Of a DNA stretch of 27,664 bases, positions 1 to 7,448 are shown piece by piece. The notes below the pieces were generated by a model, which worked only from the letters and a program-made list of their open reading frames with translations, did not search any database and was not told where the DNA came from. The stretch's first letter is position 1. The number at the start of each line of letters is the position of its first letter. Origin of the DNA: Planctomycetaceae bacterium (lineage in GTDB: Bacteria > Planctomycetota > Planctomycetia > Pirellulales > Thermoguttaceae); the NCBI GenBank assembly GCA_004556055.1, contig SFIW01000031.1, forward strand, positions 1 to 27,664. The letters run 5' to 3'. Position numbers and translations under genes: made by a program.

Positions 1-257
1 CTCGGATATCGGGCTAGACTGGGTCTAATCCTCTCCATAACTCTCGTAAAGCCCCCTCTTCCGATATTCAAGGTTTTTCGAAGCCCTCGGATATCGGGCT
101 AGACTGGGTCTAATCCTCTCCATACCTTTGCGTAAAGCGCCCTCGTCCGATATTCATAATTTTCCGAAGCCCTCGGATATCGGGCTAGACTGGGTCTGAG
201 TTACATCCCCCTTGCGCAACGACCCGACCCGATATTCAAAATTCTCCGAACCGTTCG
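1..257 (+). repeat. Three tandem 85-86 bp structured repeats
   Basis: Units start at 1, 86 and 172, each opening with CTCGGATATCGGGCTAGACT. Units 1 and 2 are nearly identical over their first 39 bases; unit 3 diverges after base 26. Each unit contains GGATATCGG early and CCGATATTC about 60 bases later, which pair as a 9-bp stem with one G-U if the plus strand is transcribed. Inside lies a second small hairpin, TAGAC-TGG-GTCTA; unit 3 has GTCTG, which still pairs through a U-G. The interior between the conserved arms varies. The array starts exactly at the window edge, so more copies may lie upstream. I do not recognise an RNA family. Confidence 0.75.
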
Positions 258-265
258 ACATAAGA

Positions 266-307
266 GGGACGCGTCTCTTTCAAGGCGCGTCCCTTCTTTT
301 TTCTTTT
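266..307 (+). terminator. Rho-independent terminator after the repeat array
   Basis: An 8-bp perfect stem, GGGACGCG (266-273) with CGCGTCCC (286-293), is followed by a T-rich run from 294. It would end a plus-strand transcript that reads through the tandem repeats, or one from upstream of the window. Confidence 0.75.
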
Positions 308-341
308 CCGAGTCGTCTTTTCCAATCGAACGATTCCGCGC

Positions 342-380
342 AAAAAAAAAAGCGACGCGCCCGCGAAGGCTCGCCGCTTT
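342..380 (-). terminator. Rho-independent terminator of the cytochrome gene
   Basis: Read on the minus strand, AAAGCGGCG pairs with CGTCGCTTT (one G-U) around an inner GCC/GGC stem with a TTCG-containing loop, then a run of nine to ten T. It lies about 30 bases past the stop of the minus-strand gene ending at 411. Confidence 0.8.
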
Positions 381-410
381 CTCTTCCTTTCTTCATCCCT
401 TCGCTCTCGA

Positions 411-2624
411 CTACAGCGAAAGAACGTATTCGATCAAATCGTCCTGTTCTTCCTTCGAAAGACGATCAAACTGACCGTCTTTCACTCCGTGCTTCCCTTC
501 TTCCAGAAGCTCGCGGATCGTCGTGTACGCGCCCGTATTGAGATACGGAGCCGTGCGCCACACTTCGATCAACGTCGGCGTGTCGAACTTATTGAAGAAG
601 TCGTTCGGATCCTGCGACCCGACGCGGTGCAACCGCAAATCGGTAAAGTAGTTGTCCTCAAGGTGGCAGACCGCGCACCCGATCTCTTCGCTGTCGAAGA
701 GCTTCTTACCCCGACGCGCCGACTCGCTCAGCTCTCCGTCGACAAGACGCGGACTCGGCATTGGCTCGAGCGCCTTCAGATATTCGTCGACGCAGCACGC
801 GTTCTCTTCCTTATACGTCGTGAAGAGGATGTGTACGAATCCGGCGCGCACCGCGACTTCGCCGTCCGCGCGAATACCGGTAATCATACACGGGGGCGTC
901 TCGTGCGAAAGGAGCATGCTCTTGGTGTTCTTGAGGTTGCCTGTTCCGTCGTTTAAGAGATCCCAGTTGAAACCGTCGGCGCGCGCGTCCGGGTGGCATG
1001 TCACGCAGCTCAACCAGTTTTCGAAGCATGCGGTCGCGTCGTGGAACATGATTTCGCCGCGTCGTCGCATGGTTAAGACGGGACGTTCCGCGAGTCTTGC
1101 AAACGCGCGTTCGAAGACGACGCCGCGCATCGGGACGCGCGAAACCAACGGAGTGAAACGCAGAGGGGCGAGGCCGTCGTTATCGTCAAAGAGCGCTTCC
1201 GTCGCGGCGGTTTCTTCCTCCGCGAGGGCGTCTTTCACGACGATCGGAACGCCGTCGGGCTCCTTGTCGAGCGCGCCTTCGCGACGCGCCGCCTCTTCCG
1301 TCACGGGAGGCTTCTCCTGTCGGACGTATGAGTCTTCGAAGTGGCTGAACGGCGGATTCAAACGAAGAGTTGAACGGCAGATTGCGTCTTCGTAATAAGC
1401 GAGAGCATAGACGTTTTCGCCGCGCGCGATCAGTTGCCGCAATCCTTTAAAGCCGAACTTAACGCGCAAGCGCATTGGCAGCTGCACCTCTCCGGCGGCG
1501 AAAGTTTGGTAAGAATACGCGCCGTAGCCGGGTCGCGCCCATTCTGGTCGAAGATTGATCTTCTCGATGAGGCTCTTGAGAGGTAGATAGATAAGCTCGT
1601 CGGTTCCGGCGATCGAAACGATCAGACGTTCTCCGTCTTCGGAGATCGCGACGCCCCAGGGGTTCCCTGAGCCGAGCTCCGCGTCGTCGAGGAAGTAGAT
1701 TTCCGCGAGTTTTTTCTCGTCAATATCGACGCACAAGACGCAGTTTTCGGAGATCCATCCCCCGGAGACTTGGCTCGTGATCGACGTGTAAGAGCAGCTC
1801 ACGCCGGAAATAAAGGCGTATTTTCCGTCGGCGGTGATCGCGACGTCGTGGAGAAGGTTGTGCTGGTTGTTGAGTTCGACGACGGAGAGTTCGCCGGTCG
1901 TCAGGTCGATAATACGGACGTTGGCATGGGTGAAGTTGAGGTTCGCGGGCATATCCGTGACGCGGTTGGCGATGACAAGTTTGTCCCTCGCGGGAGTGAG
2001 TTCGAACGCGTAGGGTTCGCGCCCCGCTTCCCATTCTCGGGTCGTTTCGAGAGTCGCGGCGTCGATTTCGCGAACGATTCCGGCGAAGCAATTTGCGACG
2101 TAGACGAAGGTTTTTCCGTCGACTTCGCGCGCGGCGACGTCGGTCGGAGAGTGCCCGACGCGGGCTGTCTGAAGGATCGTCATCGGTTTGACGTCGCGTC
2201 CTTGGTCGTTTTTGGCGGCGATATCGACGATCGCGATTCGACCGTTTGCGTCGCCGCCGACGATCGCGAGTCGTTCTTCGCCTGGCAGGAACGCGAGTTT
2301 CGACGGGTTGAATGGGAGCTCGATCTTTTCTGAAGGGGCGACGCCGTCAAGAGGGACGCGCATAAGCGCGTTAGCGTCGCCGCACGCGACGTAAAAATAT
2401 TCCCCCTGCGCGTCGAGGACGAAATCGGTCGGACCAAGGTAATTTTCGCCGTCGCGTCCGATTTCTTCGGGCAGCGTTTCCCCGGCGACGGCGGAATAGG
2501 GAGATGCGACGCCCTGCGCGGCGACGCGCTGAGAGGCGTTTGAAGTCGTAAACAGAAGGGCGAAGACAAGCGCAACGCTTAAAGAGCGTAAAACGCCGCG
2601 CGCCAGTTGTGGAATCATTTTCAT
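411..2624 (-). CDS. Secreted beta-propeller / di-haem cytochrome c fusion protein
   Basis: This 737-residue protein has an N-terminal signal peptide (about residues 1-36: basic start, hydrophobic core, ASQRVAAQ) and should be exported. Residues of roughly 60-370 have the repeating blades of a YVTN/lactonase-like beta-propeller (for example the repeated 'FVYVAN', 'YAFISG' strands). The C-terminal third carries two haem-binding motifs, CVTCH (540-544) and CAVCH (650-654). It ends with a segment resembling the di-haem cytochrome c peroxidase (MauG/CCP) C-terminus, with TPTLIEVWRTAPYLNTGAYT. The family suggests periplasmic electron transfer or a peroxidase-like reaction, but the substrate is unknown. 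The ATG at 2624 is supported by the signal peptide; a GAGG lies about 12 bases upstream. It stands alone, with its own -10 box and terminator. Confidence 0.85.
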   Translation of the reverse strand: MKMIPQLARGVLRSLSVALVFALLFTTSNASQRVAAQGVASPYSAVAGETLPEEIGRDGENYLGPTDFVLDAQGEYFYVACGDANALMRVPLDGVAPSEKIELPFNPSKLAFLPGEERLAIVGGDANGRIAIVDIAAKNDQGRDVKPMTILQTARVGHSPTDVAAREVDGKTFVYVANCFAGIVREIDAATLETTREWEAGREPYAFELTPARDKLVIANRVTDMPANLNFTHANVRIIDLTTGELSVVELNNQHNLLHDVAITADGKYAFISGVSCSYTSITSQVSGGWISENCVLCVDIDEKKLAEIYFLDDAELGSGNPWGVAISEDGERLIVSIAGTDELIYLPLKSLIEKINLRPEWARPGYGAYSYQTFAAGEVQLPMRLRVKFGFKGLRQLIARGENVYALAYYEDAICRSTLRLNPPFSHFEDSYVRQEKPPVTEEAARREGALDKEPDGVPIVVKDALAEEETAATEALFDDNDGLAPLRFTPLVSRVPMRGVVFERAFARLAERPVLTMRRRGEIMFHDATACFENWLSCVTCHPDARADGFNWDLLNDGTGNLKNTKSMLLSHETPPCMITGIRADGEVAVRAGFVHILFTTYKEENACCVDEYLKALEPMPSPRLVDGELSESARRGKKLFDSEEIGCAVCHLEDNYFTDLRLHRVGSQDPNDFFNKFDTPTLIEVWRTAPYLNTGAYTTIRELLEEGKHGVKDGQFDRLSKEEQDDLIEYVLSL

Positions 2625-2693
2625 CGTCTAAAACCTCGAAGGAGCGCCCGACGCGTCGCGCGTCGCGGCTAAAATTCGTTCAAATTTCTCCTT

Positions 2694-2730
2694 ATTATAC
2701 ACGAAATGAAATATTGAGGGGAAGTTCCCC
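2694..2730 (-). promoter_or_regulatory. Promoter with palindrome over the -35 position
   Basis: A perfect minus-strand TATAAT (2699-2694) lies 70 bases upstream of the cytochrome gene. There is no TTGACA-like box 17 bases upstream. That place is instead occupied by the palindrome GGGGAA-G-TTCCCC (2718-2730), which could be an operator for an activator or repressor. The TATAAT is seen; the regulatory role is inferred. Confidence 0.45.
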
Positions 2731-2926
2731 CCTGTAAAGAGGAAAGAGAGACGAAAAAAAGGCGTCTTCTACTGGACTATTTCGCGTGATGTTGTTACAA
2801 TTGAAGGAGCTAGAGAGAATCGCTTGACGATTTTCTTGGAACGACATTGTTCGCTCGGCGACGAGCGATTGGCGGATACCCTGCGCCGAAAAAAGGCGCC
2901 ATTCTTTATGGAAGAAGCATAAAATT
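2731..2926 (+). promoter_or_regulatory. Leader of apgM with two stem-loops
   Basis: Between the divergent cytochrome promoter and apgM there is no gene. A weak TTGACG (2824-2829) has no convincing -10 box. Two hairpins precede the gene: TCGCTCG-GCGA-CGAGCGA (2851-2868, 7-bp stem, GNRA-type loop) and GCGCC-GAAAAAA-GGCGC (2883-2899). The second ends 27 bases before the ATG. They could be a structured 5' UTR; no known riboswitch is recognised. Confidence 0.35.
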
Positions 2927-4138
2927 ATGGAACTGCACGAACTGATTCAATCGTTGAAAACCGACGGCGGAAAGATTGTTATGGTAGTCTCCGACGGTAT
3001 CGGCGGCCTCCCGCTGCAACCGGGCGGGTTGACCGAACTTGAAGCGGCGAACACCCCTAACCTTGACGCGCTTGCGAAGAAAGGCGTCTGCGGCATGTCG
3101 CTTCCGATTCTTCCCGGCATTACCCCCGGTAGCGGCCCTGGTCACCTTGGCCTCTTTGGATACGATCCTCTCGTCTTCCAAATCGGTCGCGGCGTTCTCG
3201 AAGCCGCGGGTATCGCGTTCCCGGTCGGCCCGAACGACGTTTGCATCCGCTGCAACTTCTGCACGATCGACGAAAACGGGCTCATCACCGACCGTCGCGC
3301 GGGTCGTATTCCGACCGAAGAGAGCTCTGAAGTCGTAAAGATCCTCAAGAACGTCAAGATTCCCGGCGTCGAAGTCTTCGTCGAGCCCGTTAAAGAACAC
3401 CGTTTCGTCGTGGTCTTCCGCGGCGAAGGTCTCGGCGGCAACGTCGCTGACACCGATCCTCAGCGCACTGGCGCCGCTCCTCTCGACCCCGTCGCGAAAG
3501 ACGCGGCCTCCGAGAAGACCGCCCAGGTCGCCAAAGAATTCTTCAAGCAAGCGGTCGAGCTCCTCAAGGGCCAGCCGAAAGCGAACTGCCTCACCATGCG
3601 CGGTTTCGCCACCAAGCCGAACCTCCCCAGCTACGAAGAACTCTACGGCCTCAAAGCCGCCGCGATCGCCGTCTATCCGATGTACAAGGGCCTCGCGAGC
3701 CTCGTCGGTATGGAACTCGTCGGCAAGCCCGCGACCTTGCAGGAAGAAGTCGAAGTCCTCAAGGAAAATTGGGACAAGTACGACTTCTTCTTCCTTCACT
3801 TCAAGTATACCGACAGCCGCGGGGAAGACGGCGACTTCGAAGCGAAGCGTAAGATGGTCGAAGAGCTCGACAAGGTTATGCCCGAAATCGCGGCGCTCCT
3901 TGGCGAAAACGACTGCCTCGTCGTCACCGGCGACCACAGCACCCCTGCGAAGATGGCGTCGCACTCCTTCCATCCGGTTCCGACGATGATCGTTTCGAAC
4001 ATTTGCCGCACCGACTCTTGCCAGAAGTTCGGCGAAACGGAAGCGAACAACCTGGGCGGGCTCGGTCACTTCCAGGCGATTCACCTCATGCCTCTCGCGA
4101 TGGCGCACGCCAATCGCCTCGGCAAATTCGGCGCGTAA
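2927..4138 (+). CDS. apgM: 2,3-bisphosphoglycerate-independent phosphoglycerate mutase, archaeal type (ApgM)
   Basis: The enzyme interconverts 3-phosphoglycerate and 2-phosphoglycerate in glycolysis and gluconeogenesis in the cytoplasm. At 403 residues it has the usual ApgM length. Visible marks are the metal-binding VVSDGIGGLP near residues 20-29 (Asp23), ANTPNLDALAKKG, the nucleophile region GITPGSGPGHLGLFGYDP with Ser69, and the C-terminal metal-binding TGDHSTPAKMASHSFHPVP of the alkaline phosphatase superfamily. GGAAG stands 11 bases before the ATG. Codon use is strongly biased towards GGC, CTC, AAG and GTC compared with its neighbours, suggesting high expression. It has its own downstream terminator and is probably monocistronic. 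This is not the more common bacterial GpmI or GpmA form. Confidence 0.93.
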   Translation: MELHELIQSLKTDGGKIVMVVSDGIGGLPLQPGGLTELEAANTPNLDALAKKGVCGMSLPILPGITPGSGPGHLGLFGYDPLVFQIGRGVLEAAGIAFPVGPNDVCIRCNFCTIDENGLITDRRAGRIPTEESSEVVKILKNVKIPGVEVFVEPVKEHRFVVVFRGEGLGGNVADTDPQRTGAAPLDPVAKDAASEKTAQVAKEFFKQAVELLKGQPKANCLTMRGFATKPNLPSYEELYGLKAAAIAVYPMYKGLASLVGMELVGKPATLQEEVEVLKENWDKYDFFFLHFKYTDSRGEDGDFEAKRKMVEELDKVMPEIAALLGENDCLVVTGDHSTPAKMASHSFHPVPTMIVSNICRTDSCQKFGETEANNLGGLGHFQAIHLMPLAMAHANRLGKFGA

Positions 4139-4159
4139 TTTTCCGCGTCGCTAGAAATA

Positions 4160-4212
4160 AGCGCTCGCTCCCGATCCTCGTTCGACGATTGGCGGAGCGG
4201 GCGCTCCTCTTT
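4160..4212 (+). terminator. Probable terminator of apgM
   Basis: AGCGCTCGCTCC (4160-4171) pairs with GGAGCGGGCGCT (4194-4205) in a 12-bp stem with one U-G. The loop holds a small TCGT-TCG-ACGA hairpin. The T tract after it is short (CCTCTTTAG), so some read-through into the thioredoxin operon is possible. Confidence 0.6.
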
Positions 4213-4261
4213 AGTTGGTATTCCCTTTCCCCAGCCCACTTTTATGATAAGGAGACGTAAA

Positions 4262-5419
4262 ATGAAACGATACCAATCTCTTCTTCTCCTCGTGTGCGCC
4301 TTGGCGTTAACTTGCGGCTGTAAAAAGAGCGATCCCAACGCCACTGCGCCCGACGGCGCGCAGATTGCCGACCAGCACAACTACGACCTCGCCGAACCGA
4401 TCAAAATTCCCGAACTCCAAACCGAACAAGAATATCGCGATTTCCTCGCAAACAACGAGATCGCCGTCGTCAAATTCGGCGCCGATTGGTGTCCTCCATG
4501 CCGTCAGCTCGACCCTGAGCTCGAAAAGATCGCCGGCTATTTCCAGACGGAAAACGTCGCCTTCGCAACCGTCGACGTCGACGACTTTAAATCCCTCGCC
4601 GCAAGTCTTGGCGTGAGCGGAATTCCCGACACGCGCCTCTACTACAACGCCGCGTTCTACTCCAACGTCCTCGGCTGCGCTCCACGCGAAATCGCGAGCC
4701 TCGTCGCGTCCGTCTGCCAAACGACGACGACCCTCAAAGAGGGGGACGTCACGAATAAACCAAGCGACGTCGAGACCTTCGCCGCGTATGAAAACGACGA
4801 AGAAATCGACTTCGACGAGAACTCCTATCCCGAATTCACAGACCCCGTGGGCGAAATCTTCGCAGACGTCGAACGGGGAGACGTAACGTCCCTTCCGAGC
4901 GTCGAAGCGCTTGAAAAATTCGTCCGAGAAAACCCCGTCGCCGTTGTCAAATTCGGCGCCGAGTGGTGCCCCCCTTGCCGAAAACTCGACGAACGCCTCC
5001 CCCTCCTCGCGGGTAAATTCCCGAATGTCGCGGTTGGTACGGTCGATATCGACGAAGTTCCGGCGCTGGCGAATCGTTTTGGCGCGAAAACTATTCCGAT
5101 TACGATCGTCTTCGTCGGGGGCGCGTTGAGATCGTCGTGCGTCGGCTACCTACCCGAGAAGATCGTCGAGAACGTCGAAGCGGGACTCGCCCTCGCTGCG
5201 GAAACCCCGACGGAACCTGAAACGACGGAACCTGAAACGACGGAACCTGAAACGACGGAACCTGAAACGACGGAACCTGAAACCGCGCCGACGATCGACG
5301 TTCCCGAAACGGAAGACGCCGCAGTTGAAAATCTTCCTGAAGAGACTCCTGCGCCCGACGCCGTCCCCACTCTTGACGCCTCCGACGCGGAGACGCCTCT
5401 CCTCGAAGAAAACGAATGA
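4262..5419 (+). CDS. Lipoprotein with two thioredoxin domains
   Basis: The ATG at 4262 is preferred over an in-frame start 18 bases upstream, because AAGGAG lies just ahead of it and it gives a proper signal sequence. The 385-residue product starts with a hydrophobic segment ending in LTCGC (Cys18/Cys20), consistent with a lipid-anchored export signal. Two thioredoxin folds follow, each with the active site WCPPC (76-80 and 235-239). The expected Pro before the last strands is seen as GIPDT in domain 1 and TIPIT in domain 2. The tail is a low-complexity Thr/Glu/Pro linker with five perfect TEPET repeats. A role in disulfide exchange outside the cytoplasmic membrane is inferred. It heads a run of plus-strand genes; rnpA starts 4 bases after its stop. 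Confidence 0.88.
   Translation: MKRYQSLLLLVCALALTCGCKKSDPNATAPDGAQIADQHNYDLAEPIKIPELQTEQEYRDFLANNEIAVVKFGADWCPPCRQLDPELEKIAGYFQTENVAFATVDVDDFKSLAASLGVSGIPDTRLYYNAAFYSNVLGCAPREIASLVASVCQTTTTLKEGDVTNKPSDVETFAAYENDEEIDFDENSYPEFTDPVGEIFADVERGDVTSLPSVEALEKFVRENPVAVVKFGAEWCPPCRKLDERLPLLAGKFPNVAVGTVDIDEVPALANRFGAKTIPITIVFVGGALRSSCVGYLPEKIVENVEAGLALAAETPTEPETTEPETTEPETTEPETTEPETAPTIDVPETEDAAVENLPEETPAPDAVPTLDASDAETPLLEENE
5208..5282 (+). repeat. Five perfect 15-bp tandem repeats (TEPET)
   Basis: The unit CGACGGAACCTGAAA occurs five times without a mismatch inside the thioredoxin gene and keeps the reading frame. Perfect identity at DNA level suggests recent slippage expansion and possible length variation between strains. 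Confidence 0.95.
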
Positions 5420-5423
5420 ACTT

Positions 5424-5900
5424 ATGACCGAACCGGAAAAACGTTCCTATCGATTCGACCGCGCGCGACGGATCAAATTGCAAAAAGACTTCCGCCGCGT
5501 CTATCAATTCCGGGCGCGAGTCTACGATACGCGCGTCGCGATCTGTTGCCGCCCCACGGGCGCGGAGAATCCCGCAAGGCTCGGGCTCTCCGTAGCGAAG
5601 AAGGCGGTGCCGAAAGCGCATAATCGGAATCGCTGGAAGCGGTTGATACGCGAGGCGTTCCGGCTCAACTTTTATGAAATCCCGCAGGGGTTCGACTATA
5701 TCGTGATTCCTCAAAAGCTGGATCATGTTCCGACGTACGCGCAGATCGTCGATTCGATCTTGACGCAGACGCTTCGCGCGAGTCGTAAAGCGGCGCGAAT
5801 CGAAGAACAGCGGCGCGCGGCGGCGAACCGCGAAACGCAAGACGCGCCGACGCGTCCCGAAGAAAGCGCGGCGACGTCGGAGAGCGCGGCGCAAGAATGA
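5424..5900 (+). CDS. rnpA: Ribonuclease P protein component
   Basis: RnpA is the protein subunit that helps the RNase P RNA remove 5' leaders from precursor tRNAs. The start at 5424 (MTEPEKRSYRF) fits the family N-terminus and lies 4 bases after the preceding stop; an upstream in-frame ATG at 5325 would overlap the thioredoxin gene by 95 bases. Characteristic features are RFDRARRIKLQKDFRRVY, the LGLSVAKKAVPKAHNRNRWK region with the RNR-type basic motif, and the following LIREAFR helix. At 158 residues it is longer than usual (about 110-130), owing to a charged Ala/Arg/Glu tail from about residue 120. Its stop overlaps the next start as ATGA. The usual rpmH neighbour is absent upstream. Confidence 0.93.
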   Translation: MTEPEKRSYRFDRARRIKLQKDFRRVYQFRARVYDTRVAICCRPTGAENPARLGLSVAKKAVPKAHNRNRWKRLIREAFRLNFYEIPQGFDYIVIPQKLDHVPTYAQIVDSILTQTLRASRKAARIEEQRRAAANRETQDAPTRPEESAATSESAAQE

Positions 5901-6157
5901 CGCGCGTCCTCGAATTCGCGACGCGGCTAATCGACGCGTTTCGTCGTCTCCTTGTGCGCGCGTTACTCTTCGCCGTACGTTTTTACCAATGCGCGATCAG
6001 TCCCCTGCACGGTCCATGCTGTCGTTTTACACCGACGTGTAGCGAATACTGCGTCCAGGCGATTCTGAAATACGGAATCGTCAAAGGACTCCTTAAAACG
6101 ACGTGGCGCATCCTGCGCTGCGCTCCTTGGTCTAAAGGCGGTTACGATCCGCCGTAA
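5897..6157 (+). CDS. yidD: Membrane protein insertion efficiency factor YidD
   Basis: This 86-residue protein matches YidD, a small peripheral membrane protein that assists YidC/Sec membrane insertion. Typical family sequence is visible: an N-terminal amphipathic stretch, then FYQCAISPLHGPCCRFTPTCSEYCVQAI (split here as QCAISPLHGPCCRF and TPTCSEYC) and the ending RCAPWSKGGYDPP. The conserved cysteines are present. The ATG overlaps the rnpA stop by four bases (ATGA), so the two are translationally coupled, the common arrangement for these genes. yidC does not follow as it often does elsewhere. Confidence 0.95.
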   Translation: MTRVLEFATRLIDAFRRLLVRALLFAVRFYQCAISPLHGPCCRFTPTCSEYCVQAILKYGIVKGLLKTTWRILRCAPWSKGGYDPP

Positions 6158-6193
6158 ACGTCAAATTCGAAACCAGGCGCCGATCCACATCTC

Positions 6194-6694
6194 ATGAAAA
6201 TCAACTTTCAGTGTCCTAGTTGCGGAGTAAAACTTCGCGTCGACGAGAAATTCTCAGGACGCAGCGTGCCGTGTCCGCGCTGCGCGAAGGAACTTCTCAT
6301 CCCCGCGCTTGAAAGGGACGCGTCTTCGTCGGAAATCCTTGCGTCCGACGACGCGCGCGGCGAATCGTCTCTTCCTGAACCGACGCGCACACATTCTCTC
6401 ACGACGTCGCAGGGGGACGGAGAGCTTTTGACGAACGAAGACGCGGATTCCGATTTCGATATCTCTTCGTCCCTTGTCGCAACGGAGGACGAGGAAAACG
6501 TCGACGAAGAAGAAAGCGAATTCCAGGGGTTTCGCGACGAGGAGCTCGCCGCGCTCTTCCCCTTCTACGAGCCGACTCCGATCGCGACGGGAAACGTCTA
6601 CTTTAGCGAAAAATCCCCGAGCGCGAAGGAGGAGGACGAGGAGGTCGTCTCGACGCATTCGAAGATGCCTAGCGTCGACGAACTCATCATTTAA
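6194..6694 (+). CDS. Zinc-ribbon protein with acidic low-complexity tail
   Basis: This is a hypothetical 166-residue protein. The N-terminus has a compact zinc ribbon with Cys7, Cys10, Cys27 and Cys30 (CPSC ... CPRC), as in MJ0042-type or planctomycete zinc-finger domains. From about residue 40 the sequence is rich in Asp, Glu and Ser without recognisable fold or membrane segment. There is no clear Shine-Dalgarno sequence before the ATG, which lies 36 bases after yidD, while queC follows after 25 bases, so it is probably in the same operon. Similar N-terminal ribbons in planctomycetes often precede membrane domains; here none follows. Function unknown. Confidence 0.75.
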   Translation: MKINFQCPSCGVKLRVDEKFSGRSVPCPRCAKELLIPALERDASSSEILASDDARGESSLPEPTRTHSLTTSQGDGELLTNEDADSDFDISSSLVATEDEENVDEEESEFQGFRDEELAALFPFYEPTPIATGNVYFSEKSPSAKEEDEEVVSTHSKMPSVDELII

Positions 6695-6719
6695 CGCGAG
6701 GCGTAGAAAGGAGCCTTGA

Positions 6720-7412
6720 ATGGCGTCGTCTTCAAAAGCGGTCGTCTTACTTTCCGGCGGGCTTGATTCTTCGACGGTATGCGCCGTCGCCGCGTCAAAA
6801 GGACGCGAAGTTCACGCCCTCACTATCGATTACAACCAGCGCAACCTCTGGGAGATCAACGCGGCGAAGGAAGTAGCGCGCGTCAATCGCGTCGCCGAAC
6901 ATCTGATCTTCCCCATCGATCTGCGCCTCTTTGGCGGAAGCGCGCTCACCGACTCAAGCGTCGAATTGGCGCGCGACGTCCCCCTCGACGAGATCGGAAA
7001 GACGATTCCCGCGTCGTACGTGCCCGCGCGCAACACGATCTTCCTCTCGCTGGCGCTAGGCTTTGCCGAAACGCGCGGAGCCTCGGAAATTTGGATCGGC
7101 GTCAACCAGCTCGACTACAGCGGCTACCCCGATTGTCGCCCCGAGTATATCGACGCGTTTGTCAAAACCGCGCGACTCGCGACAAAGATGGGCGTCGAAG
7201 GCGCCGATATCAAGATCGAAACGCCCCTACTCTATCTCACGAAAGCGGAGATTATCAAACTCGGCACGTCCCTCGGCGTCGATTATTCGTTGACGCGCAC
7301 ATGCTACGATCTCGACGATCAGGGGCGCGCCTGCGGGCGATGCGAATCGTGTCTCTTGAGAAAACGCGGTTTTGAAGAAGCGGGCGTCCCCGATCCGACT
7401 CCGTATCGTTGA
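6720..7412 (+). CDS. queC: 7-cyano-7-deazaguanine synthase QueC
   Basis: QueC converts 7-carboxy-7-deazaguanine to preQ0 with ATP and ammonia, in the pathway to queuosine in tRNA. The 230-residue protein has the PP-loop SGGLDSS (12-18), the family's YVPARNTIFLSLALGFAE and GVNQLDYSGYPDCRPEY, and the zinc-binding cysteines Cys195, Cys205, Cys208 and Cys211. AAAGGAG stands before the ATG at the right distance. No other queuosine gene (queD, queE, queF) is present in the window, so the pathway is scattered or partial in this genome. It lies between the zinc-ribbon gene and a nitroreductase gene in the same orientation. Confidence 0.95.
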   Translation: MASSSKAVVLLSGGLDSSTVCAVAASKGREVHALTIDYNQRNLWEINAAKEVARVNRVAEHLIFPIDLRLFGGSALTDSSVELARDVPLDEIGKTIPASYVPARNTIFLSLALGFAETRGASEIWIGVNQLDYSGYPDCRPEYIDAFVKTARLATKMGVEGADIKIETPLLYLTKAEIIKLGTSLGVDYSLTRTCYDLDDQGRACGRCESCLLRKRGFEEAGVPDPTPYR

Positions 7413-7448
7413 TCCCAGAAGAAGCCTCCCTCTATAAAGGAGAAAAAA

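Noticed and set aside
1..257. CRISPR-like array
   Set aside because: Only three units, repeats of about 26-39 bases with variable lengths of identity, spacers containing conserved pairing arms, and no cas gene. The pattern fits structured tandem repeats, not CRISPR.
2906..4108. 400-codon open frame on the minus strand over apgM
   Set aside because: Antisense shadow of a well-supported gene. Its composition is dominated by reverse-complement codons (Val, Phe, Asp, Arg runs) and matches no family.
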